Shown piece after piece: positions 39,363 to 51,112 of a stretch of 64,000 nucleotides of DNA; within the stretch, counting starts at the first letter, position 1, and each line of letters begins with the position of its first letter. The translations under genes were made by a program, and so were the position numbers. The notes below the pieces were generated by a model. The model did not search any database. It was not told where the DNA came from and saw nothing but the letters and a program-made list of their open reading frames with translations. Source of the DNA: Zeugodacus cucurbitae (Eukaryota > Arthropoda > Insecta > Diptera > Tephritidae); contig NC_071667.1 in the NCBI RefSeq assembly GCF_028554725.1, positions 66,441,501-66,505,500 of the forward strand, given 5' to 3'.

Positions 39363-39534
39363 CAGTTGAACTTCCATAACTCGAACTTCTATAACTCGAA
39401 GATCTTCATAACTCGAACTCTCCAATGAGCAATATAAGTAAAATTTCATACAAATTACCTTCCGTAACTCGAAACTCTCTCTAACTTGAAGTTTTTTTTG
39501 GATTATGGTGATTCGAGTTTGGGAAGTTCAACTG
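39363..39534. mobile_element. Pogo-like MITE (family M2)
   Basis: The 172-bp element starts CAGTTGAACTTCC and ends GGAAGTTCAACTG, a perfect 13-base terminal inverted repeat. TA precedes it and CA follows. The interior repeats ATAACTCGAACTTC two to three times. CAGT termini and a TA target suggest the pogo/Tigger branch of Tc1/mariner (inference). Other copies: 50955-51110 and a degenerate one at 12350-12457. Confidence 0.8.
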
Positions 39535-39539
39535 CATAT

Positions 39540-40815
39540 ACATTTCATTATTAACTTACATTATCCAGTCCTCGAACAGTATAACCTAAAAGCTTTAAAA
39601 AATTACCAAAAATGAGCTAATATACAAGACATTTGTTTTTATTGTTATTGCGCTTGAGTTTAGCGTTTCACTTGTAATATTTTGTAATTCATAGGTATTT
39701 TCAAAGTCTTTAAGCGCTCAAGCATTTGTTTTTGCAATCGCTTTGCCTTCAAACTAAGTGCATGTTGACTAAATGCTGTTGTTGCAGTTATTGTTGTTTT
39801 CATTTTTATTTTTTTTTTCAGTATTTTTTTTTATTTGTTCAATGTTTCCCAATTGTAGCGCGCAAGTGTGGCTTCGACATCGGCACTAATTCTATATATA
39901 CATACATACATATATACTATATATATTTATATGTGTGTATGTGTGTGCCTTCGAATGTGCGCTTGGGAAAAATGTCACATTGTAAACATGTCAAATTTGG
40001 AAATTAAAATAAAATATGTAATGACATGAAATGATTTCGCGCTTGTCAGCAGTAATTAAACAATTAAAAGGTTGTAAAGCATTTACCAGATGCGACAAAT
40101 AAAGCATGAAAGTTACAGTTGTTTAATTACTTATTTTTTAATTTTTTTTTTGCTTCAGTGAAAAAAAAAATATTAAAAAAAAAATATTTAAAAAAAATTA
40201 TTAAAAAAATATATTTAAAAAAATTATTAAAAAATATATAATATATATATGAAATATTAAAAAATATTGAAGAATAAGATATATATAAGATTTTACAGCG
40301 TAATTTTTTTTTGTTAAAAAGTAACTTTCATATATCGGTTTATATATGTACGTTTATATCTATTTCACTGTCAAAATATAGTTTTAACTGAAGCGATTTA
40401 ACAAGTTGTATATTAGTCAGCCATATATGGTTGAGAGTGAAATGAACCGCATTTCTGCACTTCAATACTTCAGTTGTATATAGGCGTTAAATTGTACTAT
40501 TAAACAAATTGTTAATTACATTTAAAGGTGAACATGTAGAACACTGTTTAGGAGTGTTAATTGGAGCATGTTATATATAGACTGATAGTTAAAAAGAATA
40601 ATATGTTCTGATAGGCACTGTATATATTTTACTCGTTGGCATTGCAGAAAACTGACAATTAAATTTCACACTCGCGACCTATTTCATTTTAGTTTTTCAA
40701 CCAACATAATATTATAAGAATATATATTATACTTATTAAAAAAGCCAAAGAAATAATCCAAAGAACTTAATTCGGTCATATCAACAAATGAAATGTCCCA
40801 TATACAGTCGTATAC
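39540..40815. other. AT-rich noncoding DNA
   Basis: Poly-T and ATATAT tracts (39800-39930, 40140-40260) dominate. No gene was recognised. Confidence 0.5.
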
Positions 40816-40817
40816 TC

Positions 40818-41026
40818 TTTCTCAACAGTTAATTGAGAAAAAATTGCATATATATTTAATTTCTCAATAGTCTGTTGAGAAAATAAATTTTATTTTCTGT
40901 TGTTATTGTTGTTGTTAAAGCGACAGAAAATCTTATGCAAATAATATTGAGACCTCATACTCTTTTTCAACAGCTAATTGAGAAAACTATTGCTTATATC
41001 TGATTTCTCAATAGTGTGTTGAGAAA
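40818..41026. repeat. Two tandem copies of a nested palindrome
   Basis: Each unit (40818-40882 and about 40963-41026) has the order TCAACAG, AATTGAGAAAA, a short spacer, TTTCTCAATA, and TGTTGAGAAA. In the first copy the outer arms are TTTCTCAACAG and CTGTTGAGAAA, perfectly complementary, with TTGAGAAA/TTTCTCAA inside. Copies start about 145 bases apart and both are preceded by CATACTCTTT or GTATACTCTTT. Confidence 0.8.
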
Positions 41027-41456
41027 ATAAAATTTCTGCTTTCTTGTTATCGTAACGTCAAAAAAGGTACACAATTAAATTTCGAGGCAGGTGTTCAGTT
41101 GAGAGTCCATGATTTGACCATTGAAAATTCGCATACGCTCCAGTTAAGTAAACCCCTCTGTGGCTTTTAAAAAATTCTTAACAGCAGCATTCCACTCGAT
41201 TTGGTTTACACAATTCGTCGCCAATATTAAACCTTCGAAAACATAAACTAATTTTTATAAATTTTCCACATTTTCCTTACAGCAACCATATTCGTTAATC
41301 AACCAACTGCACATGTCACCGAAGTGATATTTTGGCATACAATATTTTTTTATTGATTTAGATACACGAGCAAGCGGAAATTACGTGCCTATGACTGCGA
41401 AATTGTAATTCAGAATTTTTAATTTATAAAAATATACTAATTTGTTTACTTGCAAG

Positions 41457-41560
41457 AAAGCATAAACAAATTAGTAACAAAGCGGTCAACACAACCACTC
41501 AGCAACGGTCTCTTTAGCACAAAACAATCAAATAAAGCGCAAATAAAATGTTGATAACAA
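41457..41560 (+). CDS. Candidate alternative first exon A of the ABC transporter gene
   Basis: An ATG at 41547 in a good fly context (AATAAAATG) is followed by TTG-ATA-ACA-AC and a full consensus donor, GTAAGTAG, at 41561. The two leftover bases fit the phase of the 57283 exon. The joined start would be Met-Leu-Ile-Thr-Thr leading into the shared NSSEPPAM segment. Upstream sequence (AGCGGTCAACACAACC and following) resembles a fly 5' leader. Whether the exon begins at a transcription start or at the weak acceptor TTGCAAG before 41457 cannot be decided, so the 5' boundary is approximate. Confidence 0.38.
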
Positions 41561-41713
41561 CGTAAGTAGAAATTTATGTTTATTTTCAAAACACATAAAA
41601 AAGTGTTTTAAGAAGAGTTTACAAAAAAATTAACTGCGAAGAAATAGTATTTTATAATCAACTGATATACAAGCAATCGCCGTAATTAAGACATAATTGT
41701 TATTACTCCCCAG

Positions 41714-41817
41714 AGAGAAAAAATAAAATAAATATTATTTTAAATATATTATCTACTAATCATCAACAAAATCAAAATGACCGCAACCGAAATTGCCACA
41801 GCAATTAAAGATATTTT
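41714..41817 (+). CDS. Candidate alternative first exon B of the ABC transporter gene
   Basis: An ATG at 41777 in an excellent context (ATCAAAATGA) opens thirteen codons, MTATEIATAIKDI, plus two bases (TT), and runs into the consensus donor GTAAGTTTC at 41818. The leftover phase fits the exon at 57283, giving Phe at the junction and then NSSEPPAM. Among the upstream candidates this has the longest open stretch and so the least chance of an accidental match. A possible acceptor, TTACTCCCCAG, ends at 41713; alternatively this is a true first exon with its own start site. It lies only about 150 bases beyond exon A, which suggests a shared promoter region. Confidence 0.42.
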
Positions 41818-42089
41818 GTAAGTTTCAGATTAAGCGTGAAATTTTTTATTGAAAGCATGTGGGGAATTCTGCTTTGTAATGCGCTTTAACAACAGTGCCA
41901 CAAATGCTCGTGATTGCGGTTTGGCCAACTTTTTGCAAGCCATTAACCACTGAATTAATGAAAGTAAAAATAAAGGTGTTGAGTGGGTGAGTTCAGTGAT
42001 TGAGTGAGATGATGAAGCGATTGAATGACGCGATGAAGTTTAAATATTACATACCACATACTATTACAGCATTATGATTTGAATTTTTA
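41818..42089 (+). other. Start of the putative intron before the coding exon
   Basis: The intron would run from the donor at 41818 to the acceptor at 57282, about 15.5 kb. This first part is ordinary noncoding DNA. Confidence 0.4.
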
Positions 42090-42610
42090 TGAGAGCGCCA
42101 AAATGTAGGCCACATTTTTCAAATAGAAAATTATGTTGGATGAAATTTTCGACTAAATGTCATTTAGATATTAGTAGATAGTTTCATATAATAATTATTT
42201 ATATCATTCTTCATATAATTATATTTTTTTATTATGGAAACTTAACAGTTTAGTGTTGTGAAGCCAAAAGGTAGGCAACATTTTTTCCTGCTACAATCTT
42301 GAATGCAATTATACACGGAACTTGTGTCGATGAAAATTTCGACTATATAACATTATGTTGTCATGAATCTGATATCACAAATATTAACACAGTCACAGGA
42401 CTTGTTTAAAGAACACGGTTGACCATATAACTTCCTGCTGCCTTGTATATAATATCATGAATATTAATAACTTATTATGTTGATCAATTTAAAGTTCATC
42501 TTGTGTGCCAAATCTAGGCAATAATTTTCTTTGGCATTTGAAGTGAGAAGCACATTACGATTCAATGGACAATTTATTATCTCTATAAACTAAATTAAGT
42601 TTAAACAAGC
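42090..42610. repeat. Degenerate tandem repeats with GCCAAAATGTAGGC motif
   Basis: GCGCCAAAATGTAGGCCACA (42095), AAGCCAAAAGGTAGGCAACA (42263) and GTGCCAAATCTAGGCAATAA (42505) begin three diverged units. The first two continue with GATGAAATTTTCGACTA and GATGAAAATTTCGACTA, which supports real tandem ancestry. Single related motifs lie at about 15077, 43695 and 62791. Confidence 0.65.
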
Positions 42611-45600
42611 TTAAAGCAGTTCACTTTTTATAATATCCGCACATTTTTTGCACAACAAGAATTTTTATGATTTTCCAAACATGCTTAGAAAGGTTGATTC
42701 TTAACAATTGAATATGTACATTTTTAGCTAAATTAAAGTGCATTAAAATTTTATTTCCCGCACGAAATCAATAAATATATGTTTTCGATAAATTTTTATG
42801 TCCTGTTTTGAAAACTAGAAATCTTTCCAATTTTTTTTTCGATAGTTAGCATATCTTTCACACACGTCACAAACCTCTTTGCAAATCAACGCCTAATAAA
42901 ACCAAAAATTTATACCACCAAAAACTGGTTTACAACTTCAAGCGTATCTCATTAAAGACACGCATTAAACAAACTGAAAAAAAAAATTCAATACATAAAA
43001 AAATGCAAATGCCTGTAGTTAAAATTTAAATTTAAATATTGCATAATATTTGTACGTCGACTTTAGCGTACGCAAATACGGATTTTATATGATTTTCAGT
43101 TCACTTCATTTTATTAATTTTTTTTTTTTTATTTTTTTGTTGTAATTTAAATATTTGCGGTCGCAGTCGCGCCCATTATTGTAGGTGTTGAAAGGTTTAC
43201 CAAATGAGCGAATGTCCGACGATAGCGGAAAGGTGTGCGGGTCGAGTGAATGCTGTTGAAAAAATGTGTCGAAAACGTGCTGATTAAAATGATTTTGGCA
43301 TTTTTTTGAATTAGCAAGCAATCATTTGTGTGTGTATTATTGTACTACCTACTGTCTATGGAGATATGTAAATGGTGCCGCTCAACTTTGCATCATTTAC
43401 ATGGCGGGGTTATGCAAATTCGAGTACAAATGTTATGCGTGAATTCGCAATGGTCGTCGGCTGTGTTGAATACGCTTTATTTGCTGTTTAATAGTAGTGA
43501 AATGAAATTCGATGATGATTTGGCTCATGATTGAACATTATGGGCTCGTGATTACTTGCAAAATTATTTGAAATTTTTTTTTTGAAAATTTTAAAAACAA
43601 TTGTATAGTTTTATAATAGATAATATAAAAATTGTACTTAATATTTTTAACCTCATATTATTTACTAAAATTGCCTTTTAATTCAATTATGCAATGCGCC
43701 AAAATGTAGGCAATGTTTTTTAATACCACATTTGTTTTTGTTTAAAAAATTGGTTCAAATTCAAATTGATGTTTGTAATCTCGTCTAAAATTTTATAAAA
43801 TCGAAAAGGCTCACATAATATTAAAAAAAGAAATTCTAAAAAAATTTGTTTGTTCTCAAAATTTCCCTTTTTTTTTTGAAAAAAAAAAACATTTAATTTG
43901 AATTCGCTTTCACCCTGTATTACAATATCAACAAATGACGTAACAAAAAAATTCCCCAAAAATTATTTTACTAGCAATTTGACAACACAATCATGTCATA
44001 AACTCAGTCAAAATTATTTGTGTTGATATTTGGGTTTCTCTTTTAACTTTTGTTCTAAATATTTGCCGCGTTTTTTCGCCGCAAACAACGCGCATACAAA
44101 AAAAAATACAGATTAAAATTCCAAAAACACCTTTAACACTTGAAACGCAAAATAAAAAGCCATAAAACCATTTTGCCATTATTATATCTCAAAATCTAAT
44201 TAAATGTGAATCGTAAATTGAATTCCTTATTACGCGCATGCGAAGCTTGGAAAATACATACTAATAAAATAACTAATTTGCATACGCGCACTTTGTCGTT
44301 ATGTGTTTTGTGCGTGTGCCATACGAGTTGGTGTTGAGAAATTATTATTTGCGAATCACGTGTCACCAGTTTTGCATTTTGTCAACTTTTGTCGCCGTGT
44401 GTATTGTGAGAGAATATGGGATTTCTATTCTCCTACTGCCTACACGCAGTGCGTGCGGGCACACCAATCTTAAATGCCCATATATTCAAAATTCGGTGAG
44501 CATCATGAGTTGACTTGTTTGCGAAAATTTTAGTTTTCTAAAGTTTTTCGACACAAATTAAATCAAGAGGTTGTGTGGTGTAAGAGAAATATTCAAAAAC
44601 TGGTACTCGTTGAAGTCGCAATTTCATTTGGGAATTTTTTAGTTTCAGCAAGCGTTTATGTTTCAATATTTATATATATTATATAGTGTGTGTTTCCTAA
44701 TAGATCTTGAGTCAATAGCTAATTCAATTATCCATATCGAATTTTTCAGAACCCCTATAAACCAAATTTTTTGGTTTTGGTCAATATATGTTATGCTAGA
44801 TCTATTATTAGAACATTAGATCAATCCTTTATGGGGTGTTGCGGAAGGTTTTGATAGACATTTGGTTACACAAGAGCAATATATAGAATAATTAAATAGA
44901 TATTAGAACGATGAAGTAAAATCGTATGTAATATACTCTTAGTCATGACGTAACCGGAACGGACCCGGACTTATGTGTATCCGTCAAGGTCTGCATAAAA
45001 TTTGAGGAATGATTTCTGTAGCAAAAACAACTTATTTTTTTCTGTGAAACTCTCTCTCAATTATGGAATCGTAGTAGAAGACCTTCATAGCGGAAATTCT
45101 ATCTTCCTTTTTGGGATCCTCAAACCTATATGAATTGTTATAATGAATAGGACTTTAATGGCCGACTATTTGGCTCAAACATAGCGTTTAGATTAATATC
45201 ATTCCCAAACAACATCCTCTAAAAATTATTAACTTAATCACAGAGAACAGGTTAGGAAGATAAATCATGAAAACATTTTAGACATTTATTTAGTTTTAAT
45301 ACCTTCTCTGAAAAGAAACATAGGATTCCCAAATTTGTTAACTATAATTTCTAGAATAAGTCTGCAAAGCTCATTATAAAATATCAGCGATTGTTCCATG
45401 AGCTATGATGTCAAACCTCAAAGCATATTTTTGATATAAAAAAGCTTTTCATATATATAAAGTAGGAGTCCTTTGAGGAGAGTTTAGCTAAAAAAATCCA
45501 CCATCTGTGTTCAAAAATCAAAAATACAGCGCAAATAAGGTAGCATAGGAGCAAAGCTACCTCAGTTATGCATATGTTACATTCTCCCACAAAAATTCTA

Positions 45601-47029
45601 CTTATTCTTTATACAAAGATATGTGAATAGAATACAAAAAAATTTAATTTACATAAGTGCCAATGTATGTAGTGAATCGGACATTAAATAAACATATATT
45701 TTATCAACAATGGAGGATGAACACGCCTTAATGGCGAGCGCAATATGTAAACATACTTATACATATATAAATATTTATACACAAATTTCTATTTGCAAAA
45801 CATACAAATATATGTATAAGTGGACATTAGTATGCGGCAACAAAAATAAAAAAAAAATTAAATTAAATAAATAAAAACAAAAATATGACGTTATATTTAT
45901 TTTCTATTTTTCGCAATATTCTACGCAGATAAGGTAGAAATAATGTATAAAAATAAAGAATAACGTCTAAAAATTGGCAAAAAATAGAATTCAATTGAAC
46001 CGAATTTTAAATTTAATAACGGTATATTTAGAAGAAAAAAATTCATAAATCAGGGATTTCAAAAGATTTTTTTCCTAGAAAATATTTGAGTCATTTTAAA
46101 TTATCAAAAAATTTATATTTCCAATAGAAATAGAGCACTCATCTACAGCATGGGATGTTGACGCACCCTAATGTAAGATTTACACTTCGCATACAAAAAC
46201 ATTCAAAACTCTAATTACATGCAAATATAAATAATTTCGTGTCTCCTCCATAATACTCCAGCAAATTGCCGGCTTTTACCTACCGCACAATTTACTTACA
46301 CACACTCTTACAAATATAAATACAAATACAAATATATGTAAATATCCAACAAAATAAACATTTATTTGCAATTTGCTGCCAATTTTTGGCTTTATTACCC
46401 GCCGCTGCCGCCACTAATGATCTTAGTAATTTTAGTAGAATATTCAGATTTGGATCGCAGCTGTGGGGCGACATTGCAAAAATGTTTTGCCAAAATTATA
46501 TTTGTGGCATTTTCGTTCAAATTATTGCGACGAATTCGCAACACATAATATTCTAAATGACTGTACGATGTGGTATGTCTGAAGCCTTGACTTTTTTGCA
46601 TTTTTGGCGAGCAGTTATAAAGGTGTCATGTGCCGAGTGCCGCAAATGGTTGTGAATGAATAATTATTATATTAGAAAATGTTTGTAAGGAGTGATATTA
46701 GAATGTGTGTTGATAATGATAAATTTATATGCAAATGTAATTGTGAATATTTATTTATTTTTTATATAAAAAATAATATTTTTTTGCATAAAATTTCATT
46801 GAGGTGCGGCGATAAGATAGTTTACTTTGTAGTATATTGATATGCTGATAAAAAATATTGAAATATTTATACTAGGGTGCGTTTAAATGGACTTTAGAAT
46901 GCTTAAGATATTAGAATTAGAGAGCGAAATAGAAAATATTTAATATTTTCTAATATATATATATTTCTAATATATTTAATGTATATGTTATTATAATTAA
47001 TATATTTTTTGTATATTTAATATATAGGA
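42611..47029. other. Noncoding DNA
   Basis: AT-rich sequence with no recognised exon, RNA gene or complete mobile element. A single GCGCCAAAATGTAGGCAATG motif lies at 43695. The open frames at 43328-43534 and 44301-44513 have no known domain or splice context. Confidence 0.5.
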
Positions 47030-47870
47030 TAATTGTTTTGTTGAAAACTTATTTTTCGAAAAAAATATACCACAAAAATTAAAAAAAGTGGAACATAAAT
47101 TTAAAAAATTTATTTCAGAAAAAAATATTTATAAAAATTGGAAAATTGTATTTCAAAAAAAAAAAATTAGAAAAATCTATGTATTTAACAAAAAAAAAAA
47201 ACTAGAAAAAATATAAAATAAATAAAAATTTAAAAAGTATAGGTATTTCACAAAACTATCCAAAAAAATTTCAAAAATTATTTCGAAAAATAAATTTCAA
47301 AAAAATATTTCAGAAAATGTATTTAATTTTTTTATTAAAATTTTTTTAATTTTGTTTTTTTTTCGAAACCTTATGTTTGGGGAAAAAAAATATATATATT
47401 TTAAAAAATTATATATTTATATTTTATAAAATATATATTTTTTTTCAATATTTCTTTATTTATTGAATCTGCTTTGTTTTAAATACCAAAAAAATTGAAA
47501 AAAGTGAAACATAAATACAAAAAATTTTTTCAGAAAAAATTAAAAAAAAATTTAAATCGTATTTAAAAAAAAAATGAAAAAATGTTTTTAAAAAAATTTA
47601 AAAAATATATGTATTTTAAATAAAAAAACCTAGAAAAAATATAAAATAAATAAAAACATAAAAAATATAGGTATTTCATAAAAATATCTAAAAAAATATA
47701 AAAATTATTTCGAAAAATAAAATAAAAAAAAATATTTCAGAAAATGTATTTAATTTTTTTTTATAAAAATTTATTTAATTGTATTTTTTTTTTAAATATG
47801 TTTCATTATTTTACGTTTTTTGTTTTTTTGTTTATATGATTTTATGATTTTTTTTATTTATTTTATTTTA
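47030..47870. repeat. Tandem duplication of about 430 bp, extremely AT-rich
   Basis: Two copies are offset by about 428 bases. The shared order is AAAAAGTGGAACATAAAT or AAAAAGTGAAACATAAAT, CTAGAAAAAATATAAAATAA (47202 and 47630), TATAGGTATTTCA, AATTATTTCGAAAAATAAA and ATTTCAGAAAATGTATTTAA. The whole stretch is almost free of G and C. Confidence 0.8.
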
Positions 47871-50055
47871 TTTTTTTAAATAATTTATTTTATACCAACC
47901 GCTGCGGAAATATTATTCAGCACTTTTTTAATATTGAATTATCATTTGAAATTTCTAAAGTTTATTTGCAATTCTTAGCACAACAAGCCCTACACATACT
48001 AATCACATACTCGTACTTATATAAATCGCCATGTGAATTGTTTATCAATTCATGCCAAGCGTGCCTAAGTCATTAAACGCTCAGACGTCAATATCTAACG
48101 ACTGCCAAACTGTCGACATATTGTTGTAATTGCATAATTTGCATTCCTTTCCGACACTCTGGGAGTGTGTAAATAGCGTCCAAAGGTGCGTTTAATCATT
48201 TCAAGTTCGTTGCTTAAGTCTTTTATTTTATACAATTACGCTTTGATGCGGCACTTCGCGCGTCATTTATACGTATGTATTTGTTGAATTGGAAAAAAAG
48301 TTTTATTGAAAACTATATATAACTAGCTGGCTAGTTGTTGCTAGGCTTCGCAGGTGTGTGTATCAATATATATATATATATATATATGTATATGTGTGTA
48401 TGTATGCATTCATTAATTTTTACTATTCTCTGTTGGCATTCAAATTTTTTATTGTTGTACTCGTACTTAAGCTCATGCATATGCATATATTTTTGCTTTA
48501 TATTTATATAGATACAAATATGTATGTATGTGTGCATAATTTCTTGCGTATTCACCTTATAATTATTTATTCGCGAAGCGCTTGCGTAAAGCCTTACTCC
48601 CAAAATCGAATGAAATGAATGAGCTGCCAAGCGTGTGTGTGTTGATTTCGGACTTGTATATGTATGCTATATGAATATGTGTATTTTACACGCATAAAAG
48701 TAGCATATATGTGCTCTCAAGCTTTTATATTATGCCGTCTCGTGTCATCGCAAGCGTTTAAGCGGCAAGGTCAGTTGGACTTTTATATTGTTTAGTAAAA
48801 GCGTAAGTACAAGCATACATGCATACAGTCACACATACATATATAGCATATGAAAACATAAATATGTCATGCTACTTTTTTACTCGCATGTAACTTAAGG
48901 CGATTGAGTAGAAAATTATAACTTTTGACAGTTGTGTTTAAGAAATTTATACTAAAATTTATTTAGTTTCCTTTCATATTATTAATTTACTCTCATTTTC
49001 AATTTACCGCAATTTTTTCTGCGTCAAACTTCCTTGAACTACGCCCACATCCCTGAAAACTTTACATATAACATGCCCAAAAATATTTTTTTCAACCAAT
49101 TAATCACTTAAAAATGCATTGCCATTTCGGTTGTAACAATAAAAGATGAAAAGAAAATAACAACAAAAACATCAACATGCAGCAATTATCTGCACATACG
49201 TACACACATACAAACATATGTCGTTTTTCGTTGCTTTGCAGCGCCATCTGCCCACGCCTTTGCCTTTGCTTATAGTATTTTAGATAACATCTAAATCAAT
49301 TATCTGCATTGTTGTTGTTGTTCTTGCTTGTGTTTACACATGTCAGAGAGTCAATTAGTCAATATACTGCATTTGATTTGTTTGCTTCTTTATGTAAGAT
49401 CTTACAAATGCATAACACTCTATTTGTTCAATTGCTTGTAAATATGTTTATGTAAATATTTGGTATTTAATTTTCTTCGTTGTCTGTGTTATTTCCTTTT
49501 CCTATTTATATGCAACAGAATTTGTAAGCAATTCACTACCTCTAGATTTACACATGTCATAAGTTACATGTGTGTTTTGTAGAGTGCGAGAGTTTTGACA
49601 TCAGTGCAGTGTTAAATGACGCACGTTGTTTTTGTTGTTTTTGTTGCTCTTATTGTTATTTGTTATGCGCCTAACTGGTGATTTCTGCTAACTCACTTCG
49701 ATTTCTATAAGAATTAATTATTTGATTCATTGAAGGTTCTAACGCTTATTTTTCTACGATTATTAATTAAAAAGGAAATAGTAGTAGCCTATTAAATATA
49801 ATTATAATGCAATTAGTATTAATTGTATCAGACCGTTAACTTTTTAGCTTTTCTAAATCCAACAACAACACATTTCGAACGGTTAAACTTAATATGATAT
49901 AGTTCAAACCATAAAGGCTACTGAAATGCTTTTAATATCTATCCTAGATCAGACGATCCTAGAATAAAAAAATATGGTAGATCGAGAAAAGAGTACAAAC
50001 ACAGCCCATTATTGACTGTATATTGTTTTTAGAAACATATTAAAACATAAATCAA
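47871..50055. other. Noncoding DNA
   Basis: Parts around 47980-48260 and 49190-49340 are less AT-rich and contain TTGTTGTTG words. There is a (TA)n run at 48367-48387. No gene was recognised. Confidence 0.5.
48367..48387. repeat. (TA)n microsatellite
   Basis: About ten TA units followed by GTATATGTGTGTATGTATG. Confidence 0.9.
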
Positions 50056-50059
50056 GTGG

Positions 50060-50945
50060 TAGTGACAAATTAATAGCTATTTTCCGATTTTTTGCTCTTT
50101 ATTCAATGCTTTATAAAAAGTGTTACAGTGATCGGATTTAGTACAAATATGCGCCGTTTCCTTCGATAATCTGTTTCCATCCAGACAACAACTTCATAAT
50201 ATCCCCCTCGTAGAAACACCCTCCTTATTTGCGAAGAAATCGGACAGCTACTTTTCACAAGCCTCTTTTGAGTTCCACTTTACACCATCATGGGCGTTCG
50301 CCATGGACAGGAACAGGTGGTAATCACTTGGCGCTATGTCCGGGCTATATGGTGGATGCAATAAAACCTCCCATCCGAGCTCCCGTAGCTTCTGACGAGT
50401 CATCAACGAAGTGTGTGGTCTAGCGTTGTCCTGATGGAACACTACACTCTTACTGTTGGCCAATTCTGGACGCTTCTGGTCGATCGCCTGCTGCTAGCGG
50501 TCCAGTTGTTCACAGTAGATGGTGGAATTAAGCGTCTGGCCAGCTCATAGTGGATAATTCCCTTCCAATCCCACGAAACACACAGCAAAACCTTCTTGGC
50601 CATCAATCCCGGTATGGCCATTGTTTGGGACGATTCACCGGCCTTCGACCACGACCGTTTTCATTTGATATTGTCGTATATGATGCATTTTTTGTCGCCA
50701 GTGACCATCCACTTCAAAAATGAGTCGAGTTCATTTCATTTCAGCAGCATTGAGCAGGCGTTGATTTTTCGTCAAATTCTCCGGGACCCAAACATCAGGC
50801 CTTTTTGTGTATCCAGCCTTCTTCAGATGGTTTAAAATGGTTTGGTGAATAACTCCAGCCTCCTGGGCGATGTCACGAGATACCCCTTGCCGGTCTAACT
50901 CGATGTTTTCCATCATTTGATCGGTATTCGTCGTCACAGGTCTTT
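50060..50945 (-). pseudogene. Mariner transposase, truncated and frameshifted
   Basis: On the minus strand the frames at 50731-50937, about 50480-50710 and 50248-50463 add up to most of a mariner transposase. The order is a helix-turn-helix part (HQTILNHLKKAGYTKRPD, WVPENLTKNQR), the first catalytic Asp in VTGDKK, GLMAKKVLLCV, the second Asp in FHQDNARPH, and the third in SPDIAPSDYHLF. The last two lie 34 residues apart, which is the mariner D34D signature. The C-terminus (YDE-like GAYL) runs to about 50140. At least two frame breaks and the loss of about 75 N-terminal residues make it inactive. Terminal repeats are not evident. A pogo-like MITE sits ten bases beyond the truncated end. Confidence 0.88.
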
Positions 50946-50954
50946 AATTATATA

Positions 50955-51110
50955 CAATTGAACTTTCATAACTCGAACTTCTATAACTCAAAGTTCCCTA
51001 TAACTCGAACTTTTAAATTGGCAATAGAAGTCAAATTTCATAAAAACTACTTTCCGTAACTCGGAAGTTTTTTGTGGATTATAGTGATTCGAGTTAGGAC
51101 AGTTCAACTG
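50955..51110. mobile_element. Pogo-like MITE (family M2), second copy
   Basis: It starts CAATTGAACTTTCATAACTC and ends GGACAGTTCAACTG, with TA on both sides (50953-50954 and 51111-51112). The interior carries ATAACTCGAACTTC repeats and TTTTTTGTGGATTATAGTG as in the 39363 copy. Length 156 bp. Confidence 0.78.
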
Positions 51111-51112
51111 TA

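Noticed and set aside
50229..50423. Plus-strand frame of 64 residues
   Set aside because: It is the antisense shadow of the mariner transposase.
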